Assembly: GCA_963737405.1 (NCBI GenBank)
Contig: CAVTSL010000007.1
Coordinates: 186,001-250,000 of the forward strand
Source: JACCTU01 sp963737405
Lineage (GTDB): Bacteria; Actinomycetota; Thermoleophilia; Gaiellales; Gaiellaceae
Direction: 5' to 3'
DNA length: 64,000 bases
Part shown: positions 30,163-40,289 of the stretch, piece by piece
Position numbering within the stretch: the stretch's first letter is position 1
How the letters are laid out: each line of letters opens with the position of its first letter
Made by a program: the position numbers and the translations under genes
Notes under the pieces: generated by a model
Database searches by the model: none
Told to the model about the DNA's origin: nothing
The model's input: only the letters and a program-made list of their open reading frames with translations

Positions 30163-30731
30163 TTCGCGACCTCCACCACTTCCGCGAGCCGCCAGTTCTT
30201 CGTCTTCGAGAGCGGGCGCGTCTCGACGATGCGCACGACGTCCCCGATGTTCGCCCGGTTCTGCTCGTCGTGGGCGTGGAACTTCTGCGACCGGCGGATC
30301 ACCTTCTTGTACCGCGGGTGCAGCTTGATCACGTCGACCTTGACGACGATCGTCTTGTCCATCGTGCTCGAGACGACGACGCCGCGGCGCTCCTGGCGCC
30401 GTCCGCGCTCGTGGTCCGGCTTCGGCAGGCGCGTGATCGCCTTGCGGCCCGACGACTCCGCACGCTTCGGCTTCGGACGCTGCCGGCGCTCGCTCCGCGG
30501 GACGTGCTTGCGCGACCGCTGCTTCTTCTCGGGCGCAGCCGGAGCTGCCTCCGCCTCGGCGGCGGCAGGTGCGGGCTCCTCGGCCTCGGGCGCCTCGGCC
30601 TCCTCGGCCTCGGTCGCGGCCGGCTCCTCGGTCGCGGGCTCGGGCGTCTCCGCCTCCGCGGCCGGGGTCTCGTCCGGCGTCTCGGTGGTCTCCTCGACCT
30701 GGTTCTCGTTCTCGTTCTCGGTCTCGCTCAC
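30159..30731 (-). CDS. rpsQ: Ribosomal protein S17 with a long charged N-terminal extension
   Basis: 190 residues, against about 80-90 in the family. The S17 OB fold occupies the end: RGVVVSSTMDKTIVVKV, RRSQKFHAHDEQNRANIGDVV and RPLSKTKNWRLAEVVEVAK. Before it are about 68 residues rich in Glu, Pro, Ala and Thr, then about 45 very basic residues (KKQRSRKHVPRSERRQRPK). The frame is open without break and the GTG 30731 overlaps the rpmC stop by 4 bases, which supports the long form as the real start. Confidence 0.93.
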   Translation of the reverse strand: MSETENENENQVEETTETPDETPAAEAETPEPATEEPAATEAEEAEAPEAEEPAPAAAEAEAAPAAPEKKQRSRKHVPRSERRQRPKPKRAESSGRKAITRLPKPDHERGRRQERRGVVVSSTMDKTIVVKVDVIKLHPRYKKVIRRSQKFHAHDEQNRANIGDVVRIVETRPLSKTKNWRLAEVVEVAK

Positions 30732-30931
30732 GTCGTCCTCTCCATCGCCCCGCGCTCGTTGCGCACGGTCAAGATCCTTGCGATCTCCCGCTTGGCCAGC
30801 CGGACGCGCGAGGGGTTCTCGAGCGCGCCGGTCGCGGCCTGGAAGCGGAGGTTGAAGAGCTCCTGACGGCGCTCGTGCAGCTTCTGCTCGAGCTCGTCGT
30901 CGCTCATGTCACGCAGCTCTCTAGGCCTCAA
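30728..30931 (-). CDS. rpmC: Ribosomal protein L29
   Basis: 67 residues. It lies at the tunnel exit and helps dock trigger factor and SRP. RELRDMSDDELEQKLHERRQ and ELFNLRFQAATGALENPSR, then IARILTVRNER, are standard. TTG 30931 is chosen because homologs begin 3-4 residues before ELR; it lies within the end of rplP (11-base overlap). Confidence 0.94.
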   Translation of the reverse strand: MRPRELRDMSDDELEQKLHERRQELFNLRFQAATGALENPSRVRLAKREIARILTVRNERGAMERTT

Positions 30932-31346
30932 AGAGATCAGCCTCCCGCTTCACGATCTTCGTCTTCACCGACAGCTTCTGTCCCGCGAGGCGAAGCGCTT
31001 CCTTCGCGAGCGGCTCGGGCACACCGGCCAGCTCGAACATCACGCGGCCCGGCTTGACGACGGCGACCCAGTGCTCGGGCGAGCCCTTGCCGGAGCCCAT
31101 GCGCGTCTCCGCCGGCTTCTGCGTGACCGGCTTGTCGGGGAACAGGTTGATCCAGACCTTGCCGCCGCGCTTGATCTTGCGCGTCATCGCGATTCGGGCG
31201 GCCTCGATCTGCCGGTTCGTCAGCCAGCCGTTCTCGAGCGCCTTCAGGCCGTAGTCGCCGAACTGCACGTTCGTCTGGCCCTTGGCCGTGCCGCGACGGC
31301 GGCCGCGCTGGTACTTGCGGTGCTTCGTCTTCTTCGGGAGCAGCAT
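30921..31346 (-). CDS. rplP: Ribosomal protein L16
   Basis: 141 residues. It positions tRNA in the A site and is among the last large-subunit proteins to assemble. MLLPKKTKHRKYQRGRRRGT, LTNRQIEAARIAMTRKIKRGGKVWI, PVTQKPAETRMGSGKGSPEHWVAVV and VPEPLAKEALRLAGQKL are diagnostic. ATG 31346 overlaps the corrected rpsC stop as TGATG. Confidence 0.97.
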   Translation of the reverse strand: MLLPKKTKHRKYQRGRRRGTAKGQTNVQFGDYGLKALENGWLTNRQIEAARIAMTRKIKRGGKVWINLFPDKPVTQKPAETRMGSGKGSPEHWVAVVKPGRVMFELAGVPEPLAKEALRLAGQKLSVKTKIVKREADLFEA

Positions 31347-32441
31347 CAGCCGTCAGCCTTCTTTCGCGGCGCGCGCGTGCGCTTCGGCTTCTCCTCGGCC
31401 GGAGGAGTCGCGGGCGCTTCGGTGGTCGGCGCCTCAGCGGTCGTCGTCTCGGGCGCCTCCGCGACCGGTGCCGGCGTCGTCGCCTGCGCCTCGGTCTCGG
31501 CCGGCACGGCGTTCTCGTCGGTCTTCGGCGCGCTGCTCGGCGCTCTGCGGCTGCTGCTGCTGGCCGCCGCCGCCCTGGCCGCGCGTGCGCGGGCCGCGCC
31601 CGCGACCCGAGCCGCCGCCCGGACGACCGCCGCCGCCGGCCCCGCCGGGGCGACGCCGCTGGCGCACCGGGCCGAGACCCTCGCGGTCGCGCTGGCGGTC
31701 GCGACCGCCCTCGCGCGAGGCGCCGAGGCCCTCGGTCACGCCGCCGCGGCGCCGGCGCGTGTCCTGCTCGCCGAGCCGCTGCTCCTTGCCGCCGATCGAG
31801 CCCTCGAAGCCCTCCGGCATGATCTCGCCCTTGTTGATCCAGACCTTCACGCCGATCCGGCCGAAGGTCGTCTTCGCCTCGGTGAAGCCGTAGTCGATGT
31901 CCGCACGGATCGTGTGCAGCGGGACGCGGCCTTCCGAGTAGCTCTCGCTGCGCGACATCTCGCCGCCGCCGAGCCGGCCGCCGCACTGGATGCGGATGCC
32001 CTCGGCGCCGGAGCGCACCGCCGACGCGAGCGCTCGCTTCATCGCGCGGCGGAAGCTCACGCGGTTCTGCAGCTGCTCGGCGATCGACTGCGCGACGAGC
32101 TTCGCGTCGAGCTCGGGGCGCTTGATCTCGTTGATGTTGATGTGGACGTTCTTCTGCGTGATCGAGTGCAGCTCCTTACGGAGCGCGTCGACCTCGACGC
32201 CGGACTTCCCGATCACGATGCCGGGGCGCGCGGTGTAGATGTCGACCGTGATCCGCTGCTTGTCCTTGCGGATCAGGATGTCGGAGATCCCTGCGTGGCC
32301 CAGCTTGTTCTGGATGTGGTCGCGGATCTTGATGTCCTCGACGAGGTACTGCGGGAACTCCTTCTTGCCCGTGTACCAGTTCGACTTCCAGTCGTGGATC
32401 ACGCCGACGCGCATGGCGCCCGGATGCACTTTTTGGCCCAT
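31346..32441 (-). CDS. rpsC: Ribosomal protein S3 with long tail, frameshifted
   Basis: It begins MGQKVHPGAMRVGVIHDW; the KH domain has DIYTARPGIVIGKSGVEVDAL and the C-terminal domain GIRIQCGGRLGGGEMSRSE and GVKVWINKGEI. After residue 220 comes an Arg- and Gly-rich segment, then QQQQPQSAEQ. The frame in use then ends in a basic run with a stop at 31434, but the neighbouring frame gives a Thr-, Ala- and Glu-rich tail ending KPKRTRAPRKKADG, whose stop overlaps rplP as TGATG. The length is one base over a multiple of three, so one inserted base near 31527-31545 is likely. Corrected length is about 364 residues. Confidence 0.92.
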
Positions 32442-32971
32442 TAGCTTCCCTTCTTCTGGGTGCGGCGCGCCGGCTGCGGCTTCGCCTGCGCTGCGCCCTT
32501 CGGCGTGGTGGACTTCTCGGCTCTCGAGCGCGGCTTGCGCTCGGTCGTGCGCCTCGGCCTCGGCGACTCGCTCTTCGGCGCCTCGTCCCGCGGGCGTGCT
32601 GCGACGGCGCCGTTCGAGTCGGGCATCGCGACCTTCACCGTGATGTGGCACGTGCGCTTCTTGATCCGGGCGACGCGGCCGCGCGCGCGTGCGCGCCAGC
32701 GCTTCAGCGTCGGGCCCTCGTCGGCGTAGGCCGCGACGATGACGAGCTCGTCGCCCGCCATCCCGTGGTTCGCCTCGGCGTTCGCGACGGCGGAGCGGAG
32801 CACGCGCTCGATGTCGCGCGCGACCGCGCGCTCGCTGAACGCGAGCACGGTGCGCGCCTCGGGGACGCTGCGGCCGCGGATGTGCTCCAGCACGAGCCGC
32901 GCCTTCCGGGCGGACGTGCGGACCCACTTCGCCTCGGCCCTGACTTCGCGTGTCTCGGTCGCCGTCGCCAT
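32441..32971 (-). CDS. rplV: Ribosomal protein L22 with long basic tail
   Basis: 176 residues. It lines the peptide exit tunnel. The core is KWVRTSARKARLVLEHIRGR, AVANAEANHGM and the beta hairpin end RWRARARGRVARIKKRTCHITV. After about residue 118 there is an extra tail of mixed charge, rich in Arg, Lys, Pro and Ser, ending RTQKKGS. ATG 32971 is the start; upstream frame continuity with rpsS is an artefact of the rpsS frameshift. The stop overlaps rpsC (TAATG). Confidence 0.95.
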   Translation of the reverse strand: MATATETREVRAEAKWVRTSARKARLVLEHIRGRSVPEARTVLAFSERAVARDIERVLRSAVANAEANHGMAGDELVIVAAYADEGPTLKRWRARARGRVARIKKRTCHITVKVAMPDSNGAVAARPRDEAPKSESPRPRRTTERKPRSRAEKSTTPKGAAQAKPQPARRTQKKGS

Positions 32972-33004
32972 CAGTGGCTCTCTGGTGGCATTGGTGGATG
33001 CCAA

Positions 33005-33085
33005 GGTCGTGAGCACAGCGATGCAAGGACGCAGGGAGCGCTCATGCCTGGTCGACTGGGACGCGGCGCGCGCGTGCTCGCGGCT
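33005..33085 (+). repeat. Structured repeat, degenerate copy E, antisense to the ribosomal operon
   Basis: Plus-strand GATGCAAGGACGCAGGGAGCG matches the 5' core exactly, and CGACTGGGACGCGGC matches the 3' core with one A missing. The arms GGTCGTGAGCAC (33005-33016) and GTGCTCGCGGCT (33074-33085) pair over 12 positions with three G-U pairs. The inner 10-bp hairpin is not recognisable; its 3' strand seems deleted. The element lies between rplV and the corrected end of rpsS. Confidence 0.75.
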
Positions 33086-33108
33086 GGCGCCGCCGTATGC
33101 ATCGGAGA

Positions 33109-33384
33109 CTACTTCTTCACCGTCGCCTTGCGGTCGCCCGAGTGTCCGGAACGTCCGCGTCGGAGCGAACTCGCCCAGCTTGTGGCCGACCATCTGGTCG
33201 GAGATGAAGACGGGCACGTGCTTGCGTCCGTCGTGGACCGCGATCGTGTGCCCGATCATCTCGGGGAAGATCGTCGAGGTACGCGACCAGGTCCGGATCA
33301 TCTGCTTCGACCCGGCGGCGTTCATCGACTCGATCCGCGCCATCAGGCGCTCCTGGACGTACGGCCCCTTCTTCGAGCTCCGGC

Positions 33385-33388
<4 letters not shown>
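33109..33388 (-). CDS. rpsS: Ribosomal protein S19, frameshifted near the C-terminus
   Basis: MSRSSKKGPYVQERLMARIE, RTWSRTSTIFPEMIGHTIAVHDGRKHVPVF-type core and MVGHKLGEFAPTRTF are standard S19, which binds the 30S head near S13. After TRTFR the frame is lost; the adjacent frame gives HSGDRKATVKK and a stop at 33109. The family normally continues FRGHSG, so two bases (GG) are missing near 33143-33152, or one is inserted. Without correction the frame runs through repeat copy E into rplV. Corrected length is about 93 residues. Confidence 0.92.
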
Positions 33389-34221
<833 letters not shown>

Positions 34222-34518
34222 CTAGACCTGCGCCCCCTCGAAGATCTCGATGGTCTCGCCCTCGGCGAGCTGGACGATCGCCTTCTTCCAGCCGGGGCGG
34301 ATGCCCTTCGACACTCCGCGCCGCTTCGGCTTCGGCTGCACCTTCACGATGTTCACGCGCTCGACCTTGACCTCGAAGAGCTCCTCGACGGCCTGGCGGA
34401 CCTGCGTCTTGTGCGCGTCCGGGTGGATCTTGAACGAGTACTTGTTGTCGCCGATCAGCGAGTACGACTTCTCGGAGACGACGGGTGCGAGCAGCACCTC
34501 GTTCGGATGGAGGCTCAT
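34222..34518 (-). CDS. rplW: Ribosomal protein L23
   Basis: 98 residues. It is the main docking site for trigger factor and SRP at the tunnel exit. VLLAPVVSEKSYSLIGDNKYSF and DAHKTQVRQAVEELFEVKVERVNI are standard, with the basic loop PKPKRRGVSKGIRPGWKKA. ATG 34518 overlaps the rplD stop (ATGA). Confidence 0.97.
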   Translation of the reverse strand: MSLHPNEVLLAPVVSEKSYSLIGDNKYSFKIHPDAHKTQVRQAVEELFEVKVERVNIVKVQPKPKRRGVSKGIRPGWKKAIVQLAEGETIEIFEGAQV

Positions 34519-35143
34519 GAGCTCTGCCCCCTCCCCTGCACGAGCGGCAGCGCGGCCTCGCTGACGAGCAGCGACCGCGCCCACACGAGCTCCGACACCT
34601 CGAGCTCGCCCGGCACCGTCACGAGCACCTTCTCGAGGTTGCGGAACGACTTGATCAGCGCCTCCTCTTCGGGCGTCGCGACGACGACGAGCGGGCGCTC
34701 CTGGCCCCACGAGGAGAGGAGCGCGGAGGCGTCCCTCGCCGACGGCTCGTCGAACGCGGCGCCGAGCACTGCGATCGTCCCGGCCTGTGCGTGGTCGGAG
34801 AGCGCGGCCCTGAACGCGGCGCGCTTCTCCTTCTTGTTCACCTTCACCTCGAAGTTCGTGCGCGGGGCGAACGCGACGCCGCCGCCGGTCCACTGGACGG
34901 CGCGCGTCGTCCCGGCGCGTGCGCGGCCCGTGCCCTTCTGGCGCCACGGCTTGGTGCGGCCGCCGGAGACGAGCCCGCGGCTCTTGACCGCCTTCGTGCC
35001 GGCGCGGTGCTTCGCGAACTCGGAGCGCACGACCTCGTGGACGAGGTGCGGCTTGATGTCGACGCCGAAGACCTCGGCCTCGAGCGTCACGTCCTTCGAC
35101 TTCTTGCCGGCTCCGTCGAGCACGGTGCTTTCGGGGCGGCCAT
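34515..35143 (-). CDS. rplD: Ribosomal protein L4, frameshift near the start
   Basis: L4 reaches into the exit tunnel and in many bacteria represses the S10 operon. GLVSGGRTKPWRQKGTGRAR and RAGTTRAVQWTGGGVAFAP are the tunnel loop; AFDEPSARDASALL and RNLEKVLVTVPGELEVSEL follow. The frame starts at GTG 35123, but an ATG at 35143 overlaps the rplC stop (TGATG) and encodes MAAPKA in a shifted frame. Joining them as MAAPKATVLDGAGKKSK needs one extra base near 35124-35130, matching a length two over a multiple of three. Corrected length is 209 residues. Confidence 0.92.
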
Positions 35144-35760
35144 CAGCGCTGCTCCCTGATCTCGACGAGGCCGTTCTTCGGGCCCGGCACGGCGCCCTTG
35201 ACGAGCAGGAGGTTCCGGTCGGCGTCGACCGCGTGGATGCTCAGGCCGAGCTGCGTGCGGCGCTTGCCGCCCATCCGGCCCGCCATCTTCGTGCCGCGGA
35301 AGACGCGCGACGGCGTCGCGGAGGCGCCGATCGAGCCCGGCGCGCGGACGTTGTGCGAGCCGTGCGAGACGGGCCCGCGGTGGAAGTTGTGCCGCTTGAT
35401 CGTCCCGGCGAAGCCCTTGCCGATCCCGATGCCCGAGACCTTCACCTTGTCGCCGGCCTCGAAGGCCTCGACGGTGACCGTCTCGCCGGGGACGAGCTCG
35501 GTCGGCCCGCGGAACTCGCGCACGTGGCGGTGCGGCTCGACGCCGTTCTTCGCCAGGTGGCCGATCTCGCCCTTCGAGATCTTCCGCTCCGCGACGGGCT
35601 CGTAGGCGAGCTGCACCGCGTCGTAGCCGTCCTCGGCCTCCGTCCGCACGACGACCACGGGGCACGGCCCCGCCTCGATCACCGTCACGGACGTGACGCC
35701 GCCGGTCTCCGGGTCGAAGATCTGGGTCATGCCGAGCTTCTTGCCCACGATTCCCTTCAT
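35143..35760 (-). CDS. rplC: Ribosomal protein L3
   Basis: 205 residues. It is an early 23S rRNA binder near the peptidyl transferase centre. MKGIVGKKLGMTQIFDPETG opens it; IGKGFAGTIKRHNFHRGPVSHGSHN is the long loop and GSIGASATPSRVFRGTKMAGRMGGKRRT the family signature. ATG 35760 is 2 bases after rpsJ. Confidence 0.97.
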   Translation of the reverse strand: MKGIVGKKLGMTQIFDPETGGVTSVTVIEAGPCPVVVVRTEAEDGYDAVQLAYEPVAERKISKGEIGHLAKNGVEPHRHVREFRGPTELVPGETVTVEAFEAGDKVKVSGIGIGKGFAGTIKRHNFHRGPVSHGSHNVRAPGSIGASATPSRVFRGTKMAGRMGGKRRTQLGLSIHAVDADRNLLLVKGAVPGPKNGLVEIREQR

Positions 35761-35762
35761 CG

Positions 35763-36071
35763 CTACAGCTTGATCTCGATGTCGACGCCTGCCGGGAGGT
35801 CGAGCCGCATGAGCGAGTCGACCGTCTTCGGCGTCGGCGAGTGGATGTCGATCAGCCGCTTGTGCGTCCGCACCTCGAAGTGCTCGCGCGAGTCCTTGTC
35901 CTTGAACGGACTGCGGATGACGACGTAGACGTTCTTCTCCGTCGGGAGCGGAACGGGACCGGTGATCGTCGCGCCGGTACGCGTCGCCGTCTCGACGATC
36001 GATGCCGCCGAGCGGTCGAGTGCCTGATGGTCGTAGCCCTTCAGGCGGATGCGGATCTTCGACTGAGCCAC
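35763..36071 (-). CDS. rpsJ: Ribosomal protein S10
   Basis: 102 residues. It is in the 30S head and, as NusE, in antitermination complexes. KIRIRLKGYDHQALDRSAASIVETA, GPVPLPTEKNVYVVIRSPFKDKDSREHFE-type core and HKRLIDIHSPTPKTVDSLMRLDLPAGVDIEIKL-type end are standard (only short stretches quoted here would suffice). GTG 36071 lies 18 bases after tuf, so S10 and str genes probably share a transcript. Confidence 0.96.
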   Translation of the reverse strand: MAQSKIRIRLKGYDHQALDRSAASIVETATRTGATITGPVPLPTEKNVYVVIRSPFKDKDSREHFEVRTHKRLIDIHSPTPKTVDSLMRLDLPAGVDIEIKL

Positions 36072-36089
36072 CGGTCCCGGTTCCCCTTC

Positions 36090-37277
<1,188 letters not shown>

Positions 37278-37297
37278 ACCTCTTCGGTTCTCCTTTC

Positions 37298-39382
37298 CTA
37301 CGCCTCTGCCGAGACGAGCTCCGTGGCGATCCCTTGCGGGACGTCCTCGTAGCGGTCGAACTGCATCGTGAACGTTGCCCGTCCCTGCGTCATCGAGCGC
37401 AGGTCGGTGGCATACCCGAACATCTCCGCGAGCGGCACCTTCGCCCGGATCGACTGGGCGTTGCCGCGCGGCTCGAGGTGCTCGACCCGGCCGCGGCGGG
37501 AGTTCAGGTTGCCCATGACATCGCCGAGGTACTCCTCCGGCGTGACGACCTCGACGGCCATCACCGGCTCGAGAAGCTTCGGCTTCGCGCGCTTCATGGC
37601 CTCCTTGAAGGCCATCGACCCGGCGACCTTGAACGCCATCTCGCTCGAGTCGACGTCGTGGTACGAGCCCTCGACGAGCTCGACCCGGATGTCGACGACG
37701 GGGTAGCCGGCGAGGATGCCGGACTCCATCGCCTCCTGGATGCCCAGGTCCACCGACGGGATGTACTCCTTCGGCACCTTGCCGCCGACGATCTTGTCGA
37801 CGAACTCGTAGCCGCCGCCGTCGAAGGGCTCCATGTTGATGACGGCGTGGCCGTACTGGCCGCGACCGCCGGTCTGGCGCACGAACCTGCCCTCGACGCG
37901 CTCGACGGCCTTGCCGATCGTCTCGCGGTAGGCGACCTGCGGGCGGCCGACGTTCGCGTCGACGTTGAACTCGCGCTTGAGCCGGTCGACGATGATCTCG
38001 AGGTGCAGCTCGCCCATCCCCGCGATGAGCGTCTGCCCCGTCTCCTCGTCCGTCCGCACGCGGAAGGTCGGATCCTCCTCGGCGAGCCGCTGGAGGCCCT
38101 GGCCCAGCTTGTCCTGGTCGCCCTTCGTCTTCGGCTCGACGGCGACCGAGATCACCGGGTCGGGGAACTCCATCGACTCGAGCCGGATCGGCGCGGTGTC
38201 CGTCGCGAGCGTGTCGCCCGTCGTCGTGTTCTTCACGCCGACGAGCGCGGCGATCTCGCCCGCGACGATGTCCTCGCGCTCCTCGCGGTGGTTCGCGTGC
38301 ATCTGGAGGATGCGCGAGATGCGCTCGGTCTTGCCGGTCGTCGTGTTGAGCACGCGTTCGCCGGCCTTGGCCTGGCCGGAGTAGACGCGGATGTACGTCA
38401 GCTTTCCGACGTACGGGTCGGACATGACCTTGAAAGCGAGCGCGGCGAACGGCTCGTCGGTCGCGGCCCTGCGCGAGAGCTCGTGCTCGGTGCGCGGGTC
38501 GACGCCGTGGATCGGCGGGACGTCGAGCGGGCTCGGCAGGTAGTCGATCACCGCGTCGAGCAGCGGCTGGACGCCCTTGTTCTTGAACGCGGAGCCGAGC
38601 AGGACCGGCGTGACCGAGATGTCGAGCGTGGCGGCCCGGAGGGCGCGCTTCAGCATCTCCGACGTCACGGCGGTCTCGTCGAGGAGGTACGTCTCCGTCA
38701 GCTCCTCGTCGTGGTCGGCGACCATGTCGATCAGCTGGTGGTGGTACTCCTGCGCCTGCTCCATGAGCTCGGCCGGGATCTCCTCGATCTCCATCTTCGT
38801 GCCGAGGTCGTCGACGTAGGTGATCGCGCGCATCTCGACGAGGTCGATGACGCCGCGGTGGTGCTCCTCCTGCCCGATCGGGAGCTGGATCGGCACCGGC
38901 TTCGCGCCGAGGCGGTCGACCATCGACTGGACGGCGGCGAAGAAGTCCGCGCCCGTCCGGTCCATCTTGTTGATGAACGCGATCCGCGGCACCGAGTAGC
39001 GGTCGGCCTGCCGCCAGACCGTCTCGGACTGCGGCTCGACGCCGGCGACCGAGTCGAAGACGGCGATCGCACCGTCGAGGACGCGCAGGCTGCGCTCCAC
39101 CTCGACCGTGAAGTCCACGTGCCCGGGCGTATCGATAATGTTGATTCGATGATCGCGCCACTGCGCGGTCGTCGCGGCCGACGTGATCGTGATGCCGCGC
39201 TCCTGCTCCTGCGCCATCCAGTCCATCGTGGCGGCACCCTCGTGGACCTCGCCCATCTTGTGGGTGCGGCCCGTGTAGTAGAGGATGCGCTCCGTCGTCG
39301 TGGTCTTGCCCGCATCGATGTGGGCCATGATCCCGATGTTCCGGACGCGGTCGAGCGCGATCGCTTGCTGTGTTGCTGACAC
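37298..39382 (-). CDS. fusA: Elongation factor G
   Basis: 694 residues. It drives translocation with GTP. G1 is AHIDAGKTTTTERILYYTG, G2 ERGITITSAATT, G3 DTPGHVDFTVEVERSLRVLDG and G4 INKMDR; domain IV carries GRGQYGHAVI and domain V VMAVEVVTPEEYLGDVMGNL with SRRGR. GTG 39382 is 19 bases after rpsG. Confidence 0.98.
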   Translation of the reverse strand: MSATQQAIALDRVRNIGIMAHIDAGKTTTTERILYYTGRTHKMGEVHEGAATMDWMAQEQERGITITSAATTAQWRDHRINIIDTPGHVDFTVEVERSLRVLDGAIAVFDSVAGVEPQSETVWRQADRYSVPRIAFINKMDRTGADFFAAVQSMVDRLGAKPVPIQLPIGQEEHHRGVIDLVEMRAITYVDDLGTKMEIEEIPAELMEQAQEYHHQLIDMVADHDEELTETYLLDETAVTSEMLKRALRAATLDISVTPVLLGSAFKNKGVQPLLDAVIDYLPSPLDVPPIHGVDPRTEHELSRRAATDEPFAALAFKVMSDPYVGKLTYIRVYSGQAKAGERVLNTTTGKTERISRILQMHANHREEREDIVAGEIAALVGVKNTTTGDTLATDTAPIRLESMEFPDPVISVAVEPKTKGDQDKLGQGLQRLAEEDPTFRVRTDEETGQTLIAGMGELHLEIIVDRLKREFNVDANVGRPQVAYRETIGKAVERVEGRFVRQTGGRGQYGHAVINMEPFDGGGYEFVDKIVGGKVPKEYIPSVDLGIQEAMESGILAGYPVVDIRVELVEGSYHDVDSSEMAFKVAGSMAFKEAMKRAKPKLLEPVMAVEVVTPEEYLGDVMGNLNSRRGRVEHLEPRGNAQSIRAKVPLAEMFGYATDLRSMTQGRATFTMQFDRYEDVPQGIATELVSAEA

Positions 39383-39401
39383 TGAGTCCTTTACTCCCTC
39401 T

Positions 39402-39872
39402 CTACCAGCGATAGTGCGCGAAGGCCTTGTTGGCCTGCGCCATCCGGTAGATGTCGTCCTTCTTCTTGTACGCGCCGCCCTGCTGGTTCAGGGCGTCGAG
39501 AATCTCGCCGACGAGCTTCGCCTGCATGCCCTTCTCGCGCCGCTCGCGCGCGTACTGGACGAGCCAGCGGACGGCGAGCGTCCGCGCGCGGCGCTGCGGC
39601 ACCTCGACGGGCACCTGGTAGTTGGCGCCGCCGACGCGGCGTGAGCGAACCTCGAGCACCGGTGTGACCGTCTTGACGGCCTGCTCGAGCACCTCGACGG
39701 GCGCCCGGCCGGTCTTGTCGCCGACCTCGGTCAGCGCCGCGTAGACGATCTGCTCGGCGATCGACTTCTTGCCGTCGAGCATCACCTTGTTGATCACCTG
39801 CGTGACCAGCGGGCTCTCGTAGACGGCGTCCGACTCGATCGGACGCGCCTGGATCTCGGCACGCCTCGGCAC
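39402..39872 (-). CDS. rpsG: Ribosomal protein S7
   Basis: 156 residues. It organises the 16S 3' major domain and lines the E site. PRRAEIQARPIESDAVYESPLVTQVINK, TPVLEVRSRRVGGANYQVPVEV and ARERREKGMQAKLVGEILDA are standard. GTG 39872 overlaps the rpsL stop as TAGTG, so it is translationally coupled. Confidence 0.97.
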   Translation of the reverse strand: MPRRAEIQARPIESDAVYESPLVTQVINKVMLDGKKSIAEQIVYAALTEVGDKTGRAPVEVLEQAVKTVTPVLEVRSRRVGGANYQVPVEVPQRRARTLAVRWLVQYARERREKGMQAKLVGEILDALNQQGGAYKKKDDIYRMAQANKAFAHYRW

Positions 39873-40243
39873 TACGAGCCCTTCTTGGCGCCGTACTTCG
39901 AGCGCCCCTGCTTCCGGTCCGACACGCCCGACGTGTCGAGCGCGGCCCGGATCACCTTGTAGCGGAAGCCCGGCAGGTCTTTCACGCGGCCACCTCGAAT
40001 GAGGACGACCGAATGCTCCTGCAGGTTGTGGCCCTCGCCCGGGATGTACGAGCCGACCTCCATCCCGTTCGTCAGCCGGACGCGCGCGACCTTCCGGAGG
40101 GCCGAGTTCGGCTTCTTCGGGGTGGTCGTGTAGACGCGCGTGCAGACGCCCCGCTTCTGCGGGGCACCGCGGAGCGCCGGCGTCTTGGTCTTCGCCTTGG
40201 GCGCGGTGCGCGGCTTTCGGATGAGCTGATTGACGGTAGGCAT
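39872..40243 (-). CDS. rpsL: Ribosomal protein S12
   Basis: 123 residues. It controls decoding accuracy. MPTVNQLIRKPRTAPKAKTK, PQKRGVCTRVYTTTPKKPNS (with the lysine whose change gives streptomycin resistance), IPGEGHNLQEHSVVLIRGGRVKDLPG (second resistance lysine retained) and GRSKYGAKK are standard. Both lysines look wild-type. ATG 40243 is the first gene of the str operon, about 80 bases from a good promoter. Confidence 0.97.
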   Translation of the reverse strand: MPTVNQLIRKPRTAPKAKTKTPALRGAPQKRGVCTRVYTTTPKKPNSALRKVARVRLTNGMEVGSYIPGEGHNLQEHSVVLIRGGRVKDLPGFRYKVIRAALDTSGVSDRKQGRSKYGAKKGS

Positions 40244-40289
40244 GCGGCGATGAAGATCCTGGTCGAGAGTCGTCCTGACACACAGAAGG

